From: Flavobacterium sp. HBTb2-11-1
GTDB taxonomy: Bacteria > Bacteroidota > Bacteroidia > Flavobacteriales > Flavobacteriaceae
Assembly (NCBI RefSeq): GCF_009826975.1
Contig: NZ_WUMO01000004.1
Span: forward strand, 310,001-374,000
DNA length: 64,000 nt
Direction of reading: 5' to 3'
How positions within the stretch are numbered: the stretch's first letter is position 1; every line of letters starts with the position of its first letter. Under the pieces are notes generated by a model. It did not search any database and was not told the DNA's origin. It saw only the letters and a program-made list of their open reading frames with translations. Below, piece after piece: positions 35,441 through 43,565 of the stretch. A program made the translations under genes and the position numbers.

Positions 35441-37009
35441 ATGTTTGCAGGGAAAAAAAGGAGCGTTTTTACATTGGCAGGATTGTATATCCTGACGATT
35501 CCTTTTTTTAACGGACTCAATGTCACAACTTATGATAATTCGCAGATATTAGGACATTTCGGACCTTCTACCACGGCTTTTAGTTATGCGGTTTACATTC
35601 CCATTTTTGCAATGTTGGCTTTTTTGCCTTTAGGCTTGAAATTAGGAAAACAAATTAAAGTTCGAACCATGATTTTATCGGTTTCGTTTTTGTCTCTGCT
35701 TTTCAATACGGCATCCTTGTTTGCGCCCACTATTGTTTGGTTTGTTTTATGCCGTTCGCTTTTGGCAATTGTTTCCATTATCGGAATATTTGCTTCGATG
35801 GTGCCCATTTTGTTAAAATACAATCCAGCTTTAAATATGGCTTTGATGTATGGAATTTTTCAGTTTATTCAAAAAGGGAGCCAGCATTTGTATCAGTATT
35901 TAGGAGCACATTTTGTGAGTTTTCATAATTGGACGTTTGGAATTTATTTTCTGAATGTCAACTTTTTGATCTGTATTATTCTGGCTTGGTATTTTTACAG
36001 AGCCGATGTGGCGCCTCTCAAAACCAAATTTCAATTTGATTGGAGAGGCTGGATTATACTGATTCTATTTTTTACGATTATCCTTTTTTTATGTGCCGAA
36101 GGTCAGACCAGAAATTGGTTTAATGATCCTAAAATAACATTAGCTTCAGCAGTTTTGTTTATCGTGGCAGGAATCTATTTGCTTCATGTTCGTTTTACGG
36201 AAGAACCATTAATTAATCCGGATGTTTACAAATTTAAAAATGTGATTCCCGGTGCATTTTTAATGTTTTATATCGGAATAATGAATGGGACAGGAAGCGT
36301 TGTAACGGGCTATATGACCAATGTTTTAGGTTTTGATCCTGTTTTGGGAGCGGTAACGCATCTCTCACTTTTAATTGGATTATGTATTTCAATTCCGCTT
36401 TCGACTTATCTTTTATACAAACGCATTTATCTGGCAACCATTTGGGTCATTGGTTTTGCCTGTTACGGAATGTACCATATTATACTGTTTTTCAGATTCT
36501 ATCCAGGAATTGATGCATCTGATTTTTATCTGCCATTAATTTTTAAAGGGTTAGGAATGGGATTTCTTTTTCCTGTTTCGCTGCTTTACATTTCAGAGGG
36601 AATTCCTCCGTTTTTGAGCACATCGCGCATGATGACTGGAATTATTGCTCAGGCAGTTTTTGCTTCTTTGTTGGGAAGTGCTGTTTTAGGAACTTTTATT
36701 TCGAACATGAATGTGCAGCATAAAACTGGTCTGAGCCAGCAACTGAGTCCGATAAATAAACAAGCCGAAAATCAGTTGGAAAATTCAAAAAGACAATTTT
36801 TATATATGGGTTTATCAGATGCCGAAGCACAGAAAAAAGCAGAAAAAAGCCTTTCTAATCAAACCTCGCAAGCCTCAATATTATTGGCTTATAAAGATAT
36901 TTATCTCGTTATGTCTGCAATTTGTTTTCTGCCTATTTTCATTATACTGATTTTCAAACTTTGGCGTAGACCAATTGGAAGAGTTGAAGTAGAGCCGATT
37001 CCGATTTGA
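35441..37009 (+). CDS. MFS efflux transporter, DHA2/EmrB-like
   Basis: A 522-residue inner-membrane transporter with about 14 hydrophobic segments, the number typical of the DHA2 drug:H+ antiporter group. The first loop motif is weak (GLKLGKQIKVRTMI). A long soluble loop near residues 425-475 contains QQLSPINKQAENQLENSKR before the last helix, as in other Bacteroidota EmrB-like proteins. It is the last gene of the TolC-EmrA-EmrB-like operon. The substrates are probably hydrophobic or amphipathic toxic compounds, as for EmrAB. A run of seven-base repeats begins just after its stop codon. Family assignment is strong; specificity is unknown. Confidence 0.9.
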   Translation: MFAGKKRSVFTLAGLYILTIPFFNGLNVTTYDNSQILGHFGPSTTAFSYAVYIPIFAMLAFLPLGLKLGKQIKVRTMILSVSFLSLLFNTASLFAPTIVWFVLCRSLLAIVSIIGIFASMVPILLKYNPALNMALMYGIFQFIQKGSQHLYQYLGAHFVSFHNWTFGIYFLNVNFLICIILAWYFYRADVAPLKTKFQFDWRGWIILILFFTIILFLCAEGQTRNWFNDPKITLASAVLFIVAGIYLLHVRFTEEPLINPDVYKFKNVIPGAFLMFYIGIMNGTGSVVTGYMTNVLGFDPVLGAVTHLSLLIGLCISIPLSTYLLYKRIYLATIWVIGFACYGMYHIILFFRFYPGIDASDFYLPLIFKGLGMGFLFPVSLLYISEGIPPFLSTSRMMTGIIAQAVFASLLGSAVLGTFISNMNVQHKTGLSQQLSPINKQAENQLENSKRQFLYMGLSDAEAQKKAEKSLSNQTSQASILLAYKDIYLVMSAICFLPIFIILIFKLWRRPIGRVEVEPIPI

Positions 37010-37011
37010 AG

Positions 37012-37053
37012 ATGAAAGATGAAAGATGAAAAATGAAAGATGAAAAATGAAAG
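37012..37053. repeat. Six seven-base tandem repeats, ATGAAAR
   Basis: ATGAAAG and ATGAAAA alternate through six units with no interruption, starting 3 bases after the stop of the MFS gene. Two more arrays of period seven follow at 37825 and 39031. Confidence 0.8.
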
Positions 37054-37130
37054 AAGCAAGAGTAAAGAAGTAAGAACATAGATTTTTTCCGAGGTTTCGG
37101 GATTGGAATTTAATATTTGAAATTAACATT

Positions 37131-37826
37131 ATGATAGTAAAAAAAGATCGTTTTTTATACCGCTTTTGGACTCAAGAAAAAGGGCTCAGCGGTATGTTGA
37201 TATTGCTGTTTATCATGCATTTCATTATCATTCCTTTTTTCGGCAGTTATACACGCTTTGTGGTTGCTGTTAATATATTTTGGATGCTGTTTCTCTTTGC
37301 TGGAATTTTGGCATTATCCAAACATAAAAAACAGGCTCTAATTATTTCAATAATTCCATTTTTATTTATTGTAACGCAATGGATTAATTATTTTGAACAT
37401 AATATTTTTATTCTCTTTGCCGACCTTATTCTTTCTATTGCCATCATGCTTCTGCTAATTACTTTGGTTTTAATAAAAGTTCTAGAACCTGGTCCAGTCA
37501 CCACTTACCGCATTGTGGGTTCGATTGTAGTTTACATGCTGTTGGTTCATTTTTGGTCAACCCTTTATTTATTTCTTTTTGAACATATTGAAGGTGCTTT
37601 TCAGATAACCGAAACGAAATTTACAAGCAATAGCGATTTGGCTAGTTTTATGTATTTCAGTTATATCTGTATCACTTCAACAGGTTTTGGGGAAATAGTG
37701 CCTCTTCATCCTTTGGCTCGTTCCCTAGTTCAGATTGAAGTGCTTACGGGCGTTTTGTATCCAGTAATCTTAATTGGAAGGTTGGTTTCAGATGCCAATT
37801 TCTCTATTAATAAGACTGAGAAGTAA
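37131..37826 (+). CDS. Potassium-channel-like membrane protein
   Basis: A 231-residue inner-membrane protein. About four hydrophobic helices (residues 20-125) precede a typical two-helix ion-channel module. The pore loop reads SYICITSTGFGEIVP, where the selectivity filter is TGFGE in place of the canonical TVGYG; the Gly-Phe-Gly variant is known among potassium channels. The last helix (VLTGVLYPVILIGRLVS) leads to a very short tail, and no RCK/TrkA regulatory domain is present. It lies alone between two repeat arrays. Passage of K+ is likely but not proven. The fold assignment is good. Confidence 0.82.
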   Translation: MIVKKDRFLYRFWTQEKGLSGMLILLFIMHFIIIPFFGSYTRFVVAVNIFWMLFLFAGILALSKHKKQALIISIIPFLFIVTQWINYFEHNIFILFADLILSIAIMLLLITLVLIKVLEPGPVTTYRIVGSIVVYMLLVHFWSTLYLFLFEHIEGAFQITETKFTSNSDLASFMYFSYICITSTGFGEIVPLHPLARSLVQIEVLTGVLYPVILIGRLVSDANFSINKTEK

Positions 37827-37845
37827 TAAAGAATAAAGAATAAAG
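37825..37845. repeat. Three seven-base tandem repeats, AATAAAG
   Basis: Three perfect AATAAAG units begin inside the stop codon of the channel gene. The following 80 bases hold CATTCACCATTAACAATTCAC-like words, part of which recur at 39175-39205. Confidence 0.75.
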
Positions 37846-37929
37846 AAGTCAGAGTACGGATTTATAGAGAGAATTCATTCACCATTAACAATTCACAATT
37901 ATAACCATTCACCATTAAAAACAATAATC

Positions 37930-39021
37930 ATGAAAACAACTTATTCGAATAAAAAGAAAGAACTCTTTGATACTATTTTGCAGTTATTTTTCATATTTCT
38001 CCTTGTTGGGTTTTGTCTTAAATTGCTGTTGCCTTTTTTTATGCCTATCCTTTGGGCTATAATACTGTCTGTTGTATTTTATCCGTTGTTTAATTCATTG
38101 CAGCGAATATTAAAAGGACGTAAAGCATTGGCATCGGTTGTCATTACTATTTTGATTATTGCCATTATGGTGGTGCCTCTTATTTATTTCCTGAAAGCGG
38201 CGACTGGCAATTTTTTGGAACTGAAGGACAGCTTTGAAGCAGGAACGCTTAAAATTAGTCCACCGGGGCCTTCTATAAAGGAATGGCCGATAATTGGGAA
38301 GCCTCTTTACGAGTTTTTGCTAACGATGTCAACAGATTTGGAACAAGGCGTTGTTAAATATCAAGATCAGATTAGAGAATTGTCATCTAAAATTATGGCA
38401 AGTATTTTGAGTTCTGGTGCTGCATTTCTTCAATTTATACTTTCGGTTATTATTGCTGGAGTTTTATTAGTATCGCCAGGAGGTAAAGCTTTCTTTATGA
38501 AATTCCTTAAAAAAATTGCAGGAAGTGAAGCTGAAGAAATTATGACAATTTCTGTTTCAACAATTTATCAAGTGGTTAAAGGCATTTTGGGTGTTGCCGT
38601 TATTCAGACTCTGATCCAGGCCATCGGATTATTTATGGCTGATATCCCTTATGCGGGAATATTGACCTTGATTTGTTTGATATTTTCTATTTTACAAATT
38701 GGACCCATTATAATTAATATTGGAGTTATTATCTATCTTTTTTCAACAGGAGATTCTGGCCATGCTGTTTTTTGGACTGTGTTTTTTATCATCAGCGGAC
38801 TTTCAGATAATGTTTTAAAGCCGCTTCTATTAGGTAAAGGAGCGCTTGTGCCAATGCTTGTAATTTTTCTGGGTGTAATTGGCGGTTTTATCATGTCTGG
38901 TTTTATCGGATTATTTGTCGGACCAATTGTGTTTTCAATTGGATATAAATTATTTGTAGCATGGCTGGATGATAATCCTGAGCCAGCTGCAGAACCTGCG
39001 GACGATATTGAAATTGTTTAA
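37930..39021 (+). CDS. AI-2E family (PerM/UPF0118) transporter
   Basis: A 363-residue polytopic membrane protein of the AI-2E transporter family. Hydrophobic helices lie near residues 13-55 and 65-87, followed by a polar periplasmic region (about 90-155), then at least four more helices. The family segment IGPIIINIGVIIYLF and the C-terminal PLLLGKGALVPMLVIFLGVIGG are visible, and the length is normal. Members include TqsA, but most have no proven substrate; some act as Na+/H+ antiporters. The protein stands alone, bordered by tandem repeats on both sides. The family is certain, the cargo is not. Confidence 0.9.
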   Translation: MKTTYSNKKKELFDTILQLFFIFLLVGFCLKLLLPFFMPILWAIILSVVFYPLFNSLQRILKGRKALASVVITILIIAIMVVPLIYFLKAATGNFLELKDSFEAGTLKISPPGPSIKEWPIIGKPLYEFLLTMSTDLEQGVVKYQDQIRELSSKIMASILSSGAAFLQFILSVIIAGVLLVSPGGKAFFMKFLKKIAGSEAEEIMTISVSTIYQVVKGILGVAVIQTLIQAIGLFMADIPYAGILTLICLIFSILQIGPIIINIGVIIYLFSTGDSGHAVFWTVFFIISGLSDNVLKPLLLGKGALVPMLVIFLGVIGGFIMSGFIGLFVGPIVFSIGYKLFVAWLDDNPEPAAEPADDIEIV

Positions 39022-39030
39022 ATTGTAAAT

Positions 39031-39097
39031 TGTGAAATGTGAAATGTGAAATGTGAGATGTGAGATGTGAGATGTGAGATGTGAATGTGAATGTGAA
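39031..39097. repeat. Tandem array of seven TGTGARA heptamers and three TGTGAA hexamers
   Basis: Three TGTGAAA, four TGTGAGA and three TGTGAA units run without a break. The DNA from about 39117 to 39207 contains reverse-complement words (TTTCACATC, CATCTCACAA, AATTCACAA), so the region could fold into a long imperfect hairpin after the AI-2E family gene. Confidence 0.8.
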
Positions 39098-39241
39098 CTG
39101 CAAGATATGAGTATCATTTTACTTTTCACATCTTACAATCTAAACATCTCACAACTTAAACATTTTACATTTGAATTAACAATTCACAATTTATAATTCA
39201 CAATTAAAAGAAGTATTTTTGCAGGATTATAATTCCAGCAA

Positions 39242-40462
39242 ATGAAACGTTCCGGCACGGCAGATCTTCCTTTACATTATGGACATGTTCCATTATGGCT
39301 TGCTGAGCGAATGTCTAAACTTGGTTTTGCCATTGTGGAAACCATTGCTATGGAATTTTCTACTGCTGAAGTTATTAGCAAATTAAGCAATCCGTTTTGG
39401 TTTCAGAGTTTTGGAGCTGTAATGGGAATGGATTGGCATTCGTCTGGAATTACAACTTCGGTGCTTGGAGCTTTGAAAAAATCGGTTAATCCGCACTCAA
39501 AAGAGTTGGGAATTTATATCTGCGGAGGAAAAGGAAAACATTCTATGGCTACGCCACAAGAACTTTTATTTGTGGGAGAAAAAACAGGCCTCGATGGAAT
39601 CAATCTTGCCAGCTGCAGCCGACTTACGGCAAAAGTGGACAATACCGCCATTCAAGACGGATTTCAATTGTATCAGCATAATTTTATTGTAGATAATAAA
39701 GGACAATGGGCTGTTATCCAGCAGGGAATGAATCCGAATTCTCGAACAGCCAGAAGATACCATTGGCACTCGCAAGATTTAAAATCTTTTATCAACGAAC
39801 CGCACACGTTTATTTATGGCGAAAACCAGGGTTCGATTTTAAATCTTACAGCCAATGCCGCAACAAAATCTCGCGAAGGTATTTTAGAATTGGTAAAAGA
39901 ATCGCCAGCTAAAATCATAAAAGAAATGCAGCATCTTTCTATGCCCGCGCACCATGATGTGAGAATGGAAGATGTGAATATGAAAAGATTGGGCGCCATG
40001 CTTTGGGCTACGCATGAAAATAAGCCCGAAGATTTTGAAGAACTGTTACTCTTAAAAGGAATGGGGCCGAGGGCTTTGCAATCTTTAGCTTTGGTAAGCG
40101 AAATCATTTATGGAACTCCAACACGATTTGAAGATCCAGCACGTTTTTCATTTGCTCATGGAGGAAAAGACGGACATCCCTTTCCTGTTCCCGTTAAGAT
40201 CTACGATGAAACTATTGATACGTTGCAAAGAGCGATTAATCGCGCCAAAATCGGAAATAGCGATAAATTGAGTGCCATTCAAAAACTATCTGAGATTTCG
40301 CGGAAAGCAGAAGAAAGTTTTACGCCAAACTCCAATTTTGATGCGCTTGTTCAAAGAGAAAGAGAAGAATCGTACAAGTATGGCGGAAGAACCGTTTTTG
40401 GCGATGCAAAACCTCCTAAAAAGAAACCTATAAACCCAAACAATCAGCTGGAATTATTCTAA
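39242..40462 (+). CDS. DUF763 family protein with HhH-like segment and C-terminal clamp-binding-like motif
   Basis: A 406-residue soluble protein of family DUF763, whose function is unknown. The family N-terminus is clear (MKRSGTADLPLHYGHVPLWL), as are GMDWHSSGITTSVLGALK and YICGGKGKHSMATP. Around residues 262-290, ELLLLKGMGPRALQSLAL fits a helix-hairpin-helix, with K272-G-M-G-P276 as the turn, a common DNA-binding element. The last five residues are QLELF (402-406), which matches the bacterial sliding-clamp binding pattern QLxLF. Together these suggest a role in DNA metabolism, which is inference. It starts after the repeat array and is followed after 45 bases by an MFS gene. Confidence 0.88.
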   Translation: MKRSGTADLPLHYGHVPLWLAERMSKLGFAIVETIAMEFSTAEVISKLSNPFWFQSFGAVMGMDWHSSGITTSVLGALKKSVNPHSKELGIYICGGKGKHSMATPQELLFVGEKTGLDGINLASCSRLTAKVDNTAIQDGFQLYQHNFIVDNKGQWAVIQQGMNPNSRTARRYHWHSQDLKSFINEPHTFIYGENQGSILNLTANAATKSREGILELVKESPAKIIKEMQHLSMPAHHDVRMEDVNMKRLGAMLWATHENKPEDFEELLLLKGMGPRALQSLALVSEIIYGTPTRFEDPARFSFAHGGKDGHPFPVPVKIYDETIDTLQRAINRAKIGNSDKLSAIQKLSEISRKAEESFTPNSNFDALVQREREESYKYGGRTVFGDAKPPKKKPINPNNQLELF

Positions 40463-40507
40463 AAATTATAATTTTCTATCAGCCTTTAGTTATATAAAAA
40501 TCCAATA

Positions 40508-41686
40508 ATGTCACAAAACGAAAAATCAATTTATACCTTACAATTCATTTTACTTTGTTTGAGTTCTTTATTATTTTCATCAAGTTTTAATATGATGATT
40601 CCTGAACTTCCTAATTATTTAAGCAGTTTGGGAGGAGCAGAGTACAAAGGGCTTATTATCTCATTGTTTACATTAACAGCTGCGATTTCGAGACCTTTCA
40701 GTGGTAAGCTTACCGACAAATGGGGACGTGTTCCTGTTATGGCAATAGGTTCTTCGGTATGTGTGGTATGCGGATTTTTGTATCCGATTTTGAGTTCTGT
40801 TTCAGGGTTTTTATTACTTCGTTTGGTTCATGGTTTTTCAACAGGATTTAAACCAACCTCGACATCGGCTTATGTGGCAGATATTATTCCGCAGCACAGA
40901 TGGGGAGAAGCTCTCGGAATGCATGGATTATGTTTTAGTATTGGAGGTGCACTAGGGCCTGCGCTGGGAAGTATGATTGTAAATAATTATGGAATCAATG
41001 TGATGTTTTACACTTCGTCATTTTTGGCTTTCTTTTCAATTATAATCGTAATGAACATGAAAGAAACTCTTAAGTCGAAAGAAAAATTGAACAGATCAAT
41101 GTTCATTATAGGAAGAAACGATATTGTAGATAAAAATGTGTTTCCTGCGGGAATTATTACTTTTCTTTCGTACACTGCTTTCGGACTTATTTTAACCTTA
41201 ATTCCAGATTGGAGTGAGCATTTGGGAGCGACAAATAAAGGTATATTTTTTACAGCTTTTACGGTAGCTTCGGTTATGGTGCGTTTTGGGGCAGGAAAAG
41301 TTTCAGATAGACATGGCCGACCAAAAGTGATCATGGCTGGATTAATCATAACTTCGATTGCTCTTTTTATAATTAGTTCGGGAAGAGATATTGAGATGTT
41401 ATTGATTGGAGCTGGAATTTATGGAGTTGGGACTGGTATTTTGTCTCCAGCAATTAGCGCATGGACCATAGATATGAGCAATCCTGAACATAGAGGGAAA
41501 GCGGTTGCCACTATGTATATTTCGATGGAACTCGGAATTGGATTAGGAGCGCTTTTGGGTGGAACTTATTATAATGATCAAATCAATCGCATACCGCAAA
41601 TCATTAGATTTGATATATTGGTGCTAATTTTAGGAATTGCATATCTTACATATTGGGCAAGAAATAAAAAGGGAATTAAAGCATAA
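40508..41686 (+). CDS. MFS transporter, 12-helix type
   Basis: A 392-residue inner-membrane transporter with 12 hydrophobic segments. The loop 2-3 signature is present as FSGKLTDKWGRVPVM, and its second-half counterpart as GAGKVSDRHGRPKVI, the usual duplication of MFS proteins. Helix 5 contains GGALGPALGS, the antiporter-type motif C (GxxxGPxxG), which points to proton-coupled export. The neighbours give no hint of substrate. It is convergent with a lipoprotein gene only 12 bases away and no terminator hairpin was seen between them. The family is clear and the substrate unknown. Confidence 0.9.
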   Translation: MSQNEKSIYTLQFILLCLSSLLFSSSFNMMIPELPNYLSSLGGAEYKGLIISLFTLTAAISRPFSGKLTDKWGRVPVMAIGSSVCVVCGFLYPILSSVSGFLLLRLVHGFSTGFKPTSTSAYVADIIPQHRWGEALGMHGLCFSIGGALGPALGSMIVNNYGINVMFYTSSFLAFFSIIIVMNMKETLKSKEKLNRSMFIIGRNDIVDKNVFPAGIITFLSYTAFGLILTLIPDWSEHLGATNKGIFFTAFTVASVMVRFGAGKVSDRHGRPKVIMAGLIITSIALFIISSGRDIEMLLIGAGIYGVGTGILSPAISAWTIDMSNPEHRGKAVATMYISMELGIGLGALLGGTYYNDQINRIPQIIRFDILVLILGIAYLTYWARNKKGIKA

Positions 41687-41698
41687 TTTTATAAAGCA

Positions 41699-42172
41699 TT
41701 ATTCTTTCCGAATATTTAGTTGCACTTTAAAATTGCCATAATAAGGATTATCGGCCATTAGCGAATGTCCAATTATTAAAACATGAGTTCCTTTTTGTTT
41801 CAGCGGAATTTTCAAATCCATTCCAAAAGGACCGTCTGAGGTTTTGTCAGGAAAAATAATCTGATTAAATCGGATGTTTCCTTTTCCCGCATCTGGTAAA
41901 ATTTGAGCGTTTAATTCGCCCAAATCTTCATTTTTAAATTGAACATATACTTTTGAATTTAGAGAATCTAAATGGCCTTCAGCTGAAAACACATTTTCTT
42001 CATTTTTGAAATTCATAGCAATAGTATCGCCTATTTGTTTATTTTCCTGCTTTTTTTCTTTTTGAACAACAGGCATTGGTGATTCAGCAGATTCAGCAGA
42101 AGCTTTTTTGTTTTCCTTCTGCTGACATGAAAAAAAGAAAATTGAAATTAGAAGTATAAACCAATTTTTCAT
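41699..42172 (-). CDS. Lipoprotein of unknown function
   Basis: A 157-residue lipoprotein. The signal WFILLISIFFFSC places the lipidated Cys near residue 16. A Lys/Glu/Ser-rich linker (about 17-50) is followed by a beta-rich domain of about 105 residues with GHLDSLNSKVYVQFKNEDLG and GTHVLIIGHSLMADNPYYGN, possibly an immunoglobulin-like fold. No named family is recognised. It lies 10 bases from the acidic protein gene at 42183 on the same strand, so the two are co-transcribed, the acidic protein first. It probably sits at the outer membrane or periplasm. Function unknown. Confidence 0.75.
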   Translation of the reverse strand: MKNWFILLISIFFFSCQQKENKKASAESAESPMPVVQKEKKQENKQIGDTIAMNFKNEENVFSAEGHLDSLNSKVYVQFKNEDLGELNAQILPDAGKGNIRFNQIIFPDKTSDGPFGMDLKIPLKQKGTHVLIIGHSLMADNPYYGNFKVQLNIRKE

Positions 42173-42182
42173 AGTGCTATTT

Positions 42183-42473
42183 TTAGTTCATCATTTCAAA
42201 GCTTCCTGGTTTTTCTTCGTTCTCATCATATTCTCCTGCAAGATTATCATTTAAATCTTCTTCTTCTTCCCAGTCATTTTCGTCATATTCCGAGTCGAAA
42301 TCATATTCAAGATTATCTTCCAATTCTCCTAGTTCTAGATTGTAGTGATTAGAAGCTGTCAGCCTATTGTTATAATCGCCTTCTAGATAATCATCATAAT
42401 TTAATAATAGCTGTTCCTCGTAAGAATTCATTTCTAATCCAAATTCGTCTGACATGTAATTTTCTGATCTCAT
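42183..42473 (-). CDS. Highly acidic small protein of unknown function
   Basis: A 96-residue protein with 33 Asp or Glu and only three Lys or Arg, clustered in stretches such as DENDWEEEEDLNDN. There is no signal peptide, membrane segment or known domain. It is probably disordered and could bind divalent metal, a basic protein or nucleic-acid-binding surfaces. It is the first gene of a two-gene unit with the lipoprotein at 41699. An in-frame Met at residue 7 (42455) is an alternative start. Function unknown. Confidence 0.6.
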   Translation of the reverse strand: MRSENYMSDEFGLEMNSYEEQLLLNYDDYLEGDYNNRLTASNHYNLELGELEDNLEYDFDSEYDENDWEEEEDLNDNLAGEYDENEEKPGSFEMMN

Positions 42474-42803
42474 ATTAAATAAGTTTTAAAGAATAATTGT
42501 ATCTAATTCTGTATTAGATTATTCTAAAATTACATTCTAACACGGCTAATTGTTTTATATAATTTTCTAACAGTCTTATCAAATTTTCATTTAACCAAAA
42601 AAAGGCAAGGGCAAGAAGATTGAAAAAGTACAAATTGGTTCTTTTTCCAACTATAATTCTGGCTATTCAATATTATTAAGATTAATCATATTGATATTTA
42701 AAAAAATGCTTTACGAAATCCTTTGCGCTTGTTTTAACTGCATCATCTTTTGGTTTTTAACACTAAAAATGTTTAATATTGTGTTTTTGATCCTCACTTT
42801 TTA
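42474..42803. other. Divergent intergenic region
   Basis: This 330-base gap separates the acidic-protein gene (minus) from the ECF sigma gene (plus). It must hold two promoters, but no full TTG / TAnnTTTG pair was found on either strand, and no gene, hairpin or repeat was recognised. Confidence 0.5.
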
Positions 42804-43379
42804 TTGTTAATGTCTGTTTACCGCAAATATGCTGATCATATTTTATTGAATCTTCTTAAGGAAGATGATCAATTAGCGTATACAGAAATTTTTGAGAGAT
42901 ATTCCAGACTTTTAGTAAATCATGCTTACAAAATGATTGGGAATCAGGATGAATCAAATGACGTTGTTCAAGAAGTATTTTTATTTATTTGGAACAAACG
43001 CCATGAGCTGGAAATTACGGGTTCTCTATCTTCTTATTTGTACAAAGCAACAAAAAACAAAATCCTTAATCATATTGCTCACGAAAAAGTAGTTTCGCGT
43101 TATGCCGATTCGATTTCGAATTTTATTGAAAGCGATTATGTTTTTGCTGATTCTAAACTTAGAGAAAAAGAATTGGAGGCAATGATTGAAAACGAAATAG
43201 CCTTACTTCCTGAAAAAATGCGTGAAGTTTTTCTTTTAAGAAAAGTAGAAGAACTTTCGTATGATGAAATTGCCTTACAATTAAATATAACCGACAAAAC
43301 AGCTAAACAGCAAGTTTATAATTCGCTGAAAATTCTTCGTGGAAAACTAAAATCGGCCCTAAATGTTTTCATTTGGTAA
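42804..43379 (+). CDS. ECF-type RNA polymerase sigma factor
   Basis: A 191-residue sigma-70 factor of the extracytoplasmic-function class, Bacteroidota FecI-like type. Region 2 covers about residues 22-90 (YTEIFERYSRLLVNHAYKMIGNQDESNDVVQEVF). Region 4 covers about 130-180 (LPEKMREVFLLRKVEELSYDEIALQLNI), with a helix-turn-helix at its end. It is followed after 186 bases by the FecR-like anti-sigma gene and then by a SusC with an STN domain, the standard trans-envelope signalling order. It should direct transcription of the SusC/SusD operon when the receptor binds its ligand. The call is secure. Confidence 0.95.
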   Translation: MLMSVYRKYADHILLNLLKEDDQLAYTEIFERYSRLLVNHAYKMIGNQDESNDVVQEVFLFIWNKRHELEITGSLSSYLYKATKNKILNHIAHEKVVSRYADSISNFIESDYVFADSKLREKELEAMIENEIALLPEKMREVFLLRKVEELSYDEIALQLNITDKTAKQQVYNSLKILRGKLKSALNVFIW

Positions 43380-43565
43380 TTTTTTCTTGTTCTTTTTGTT
43401 AAAATTTAAAACAAAATTTACTTCTAATAACCTCATTAATAAAGAGAAACTAACGTTTCGATGAATTTATTAATGATAAATTAATATTTTTTTGATTTTC
43501 ATCTATGACAAAACCCATTTCTAACTGTCTTACTATAAAACAAGACAAAATTTCGTGTTGTAATT

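Noticed and set aside
39031..39097. CRISPR-like array
   Set aside because: The units are only six to seven bases with no spacers, so it is a simple tandem repeat.
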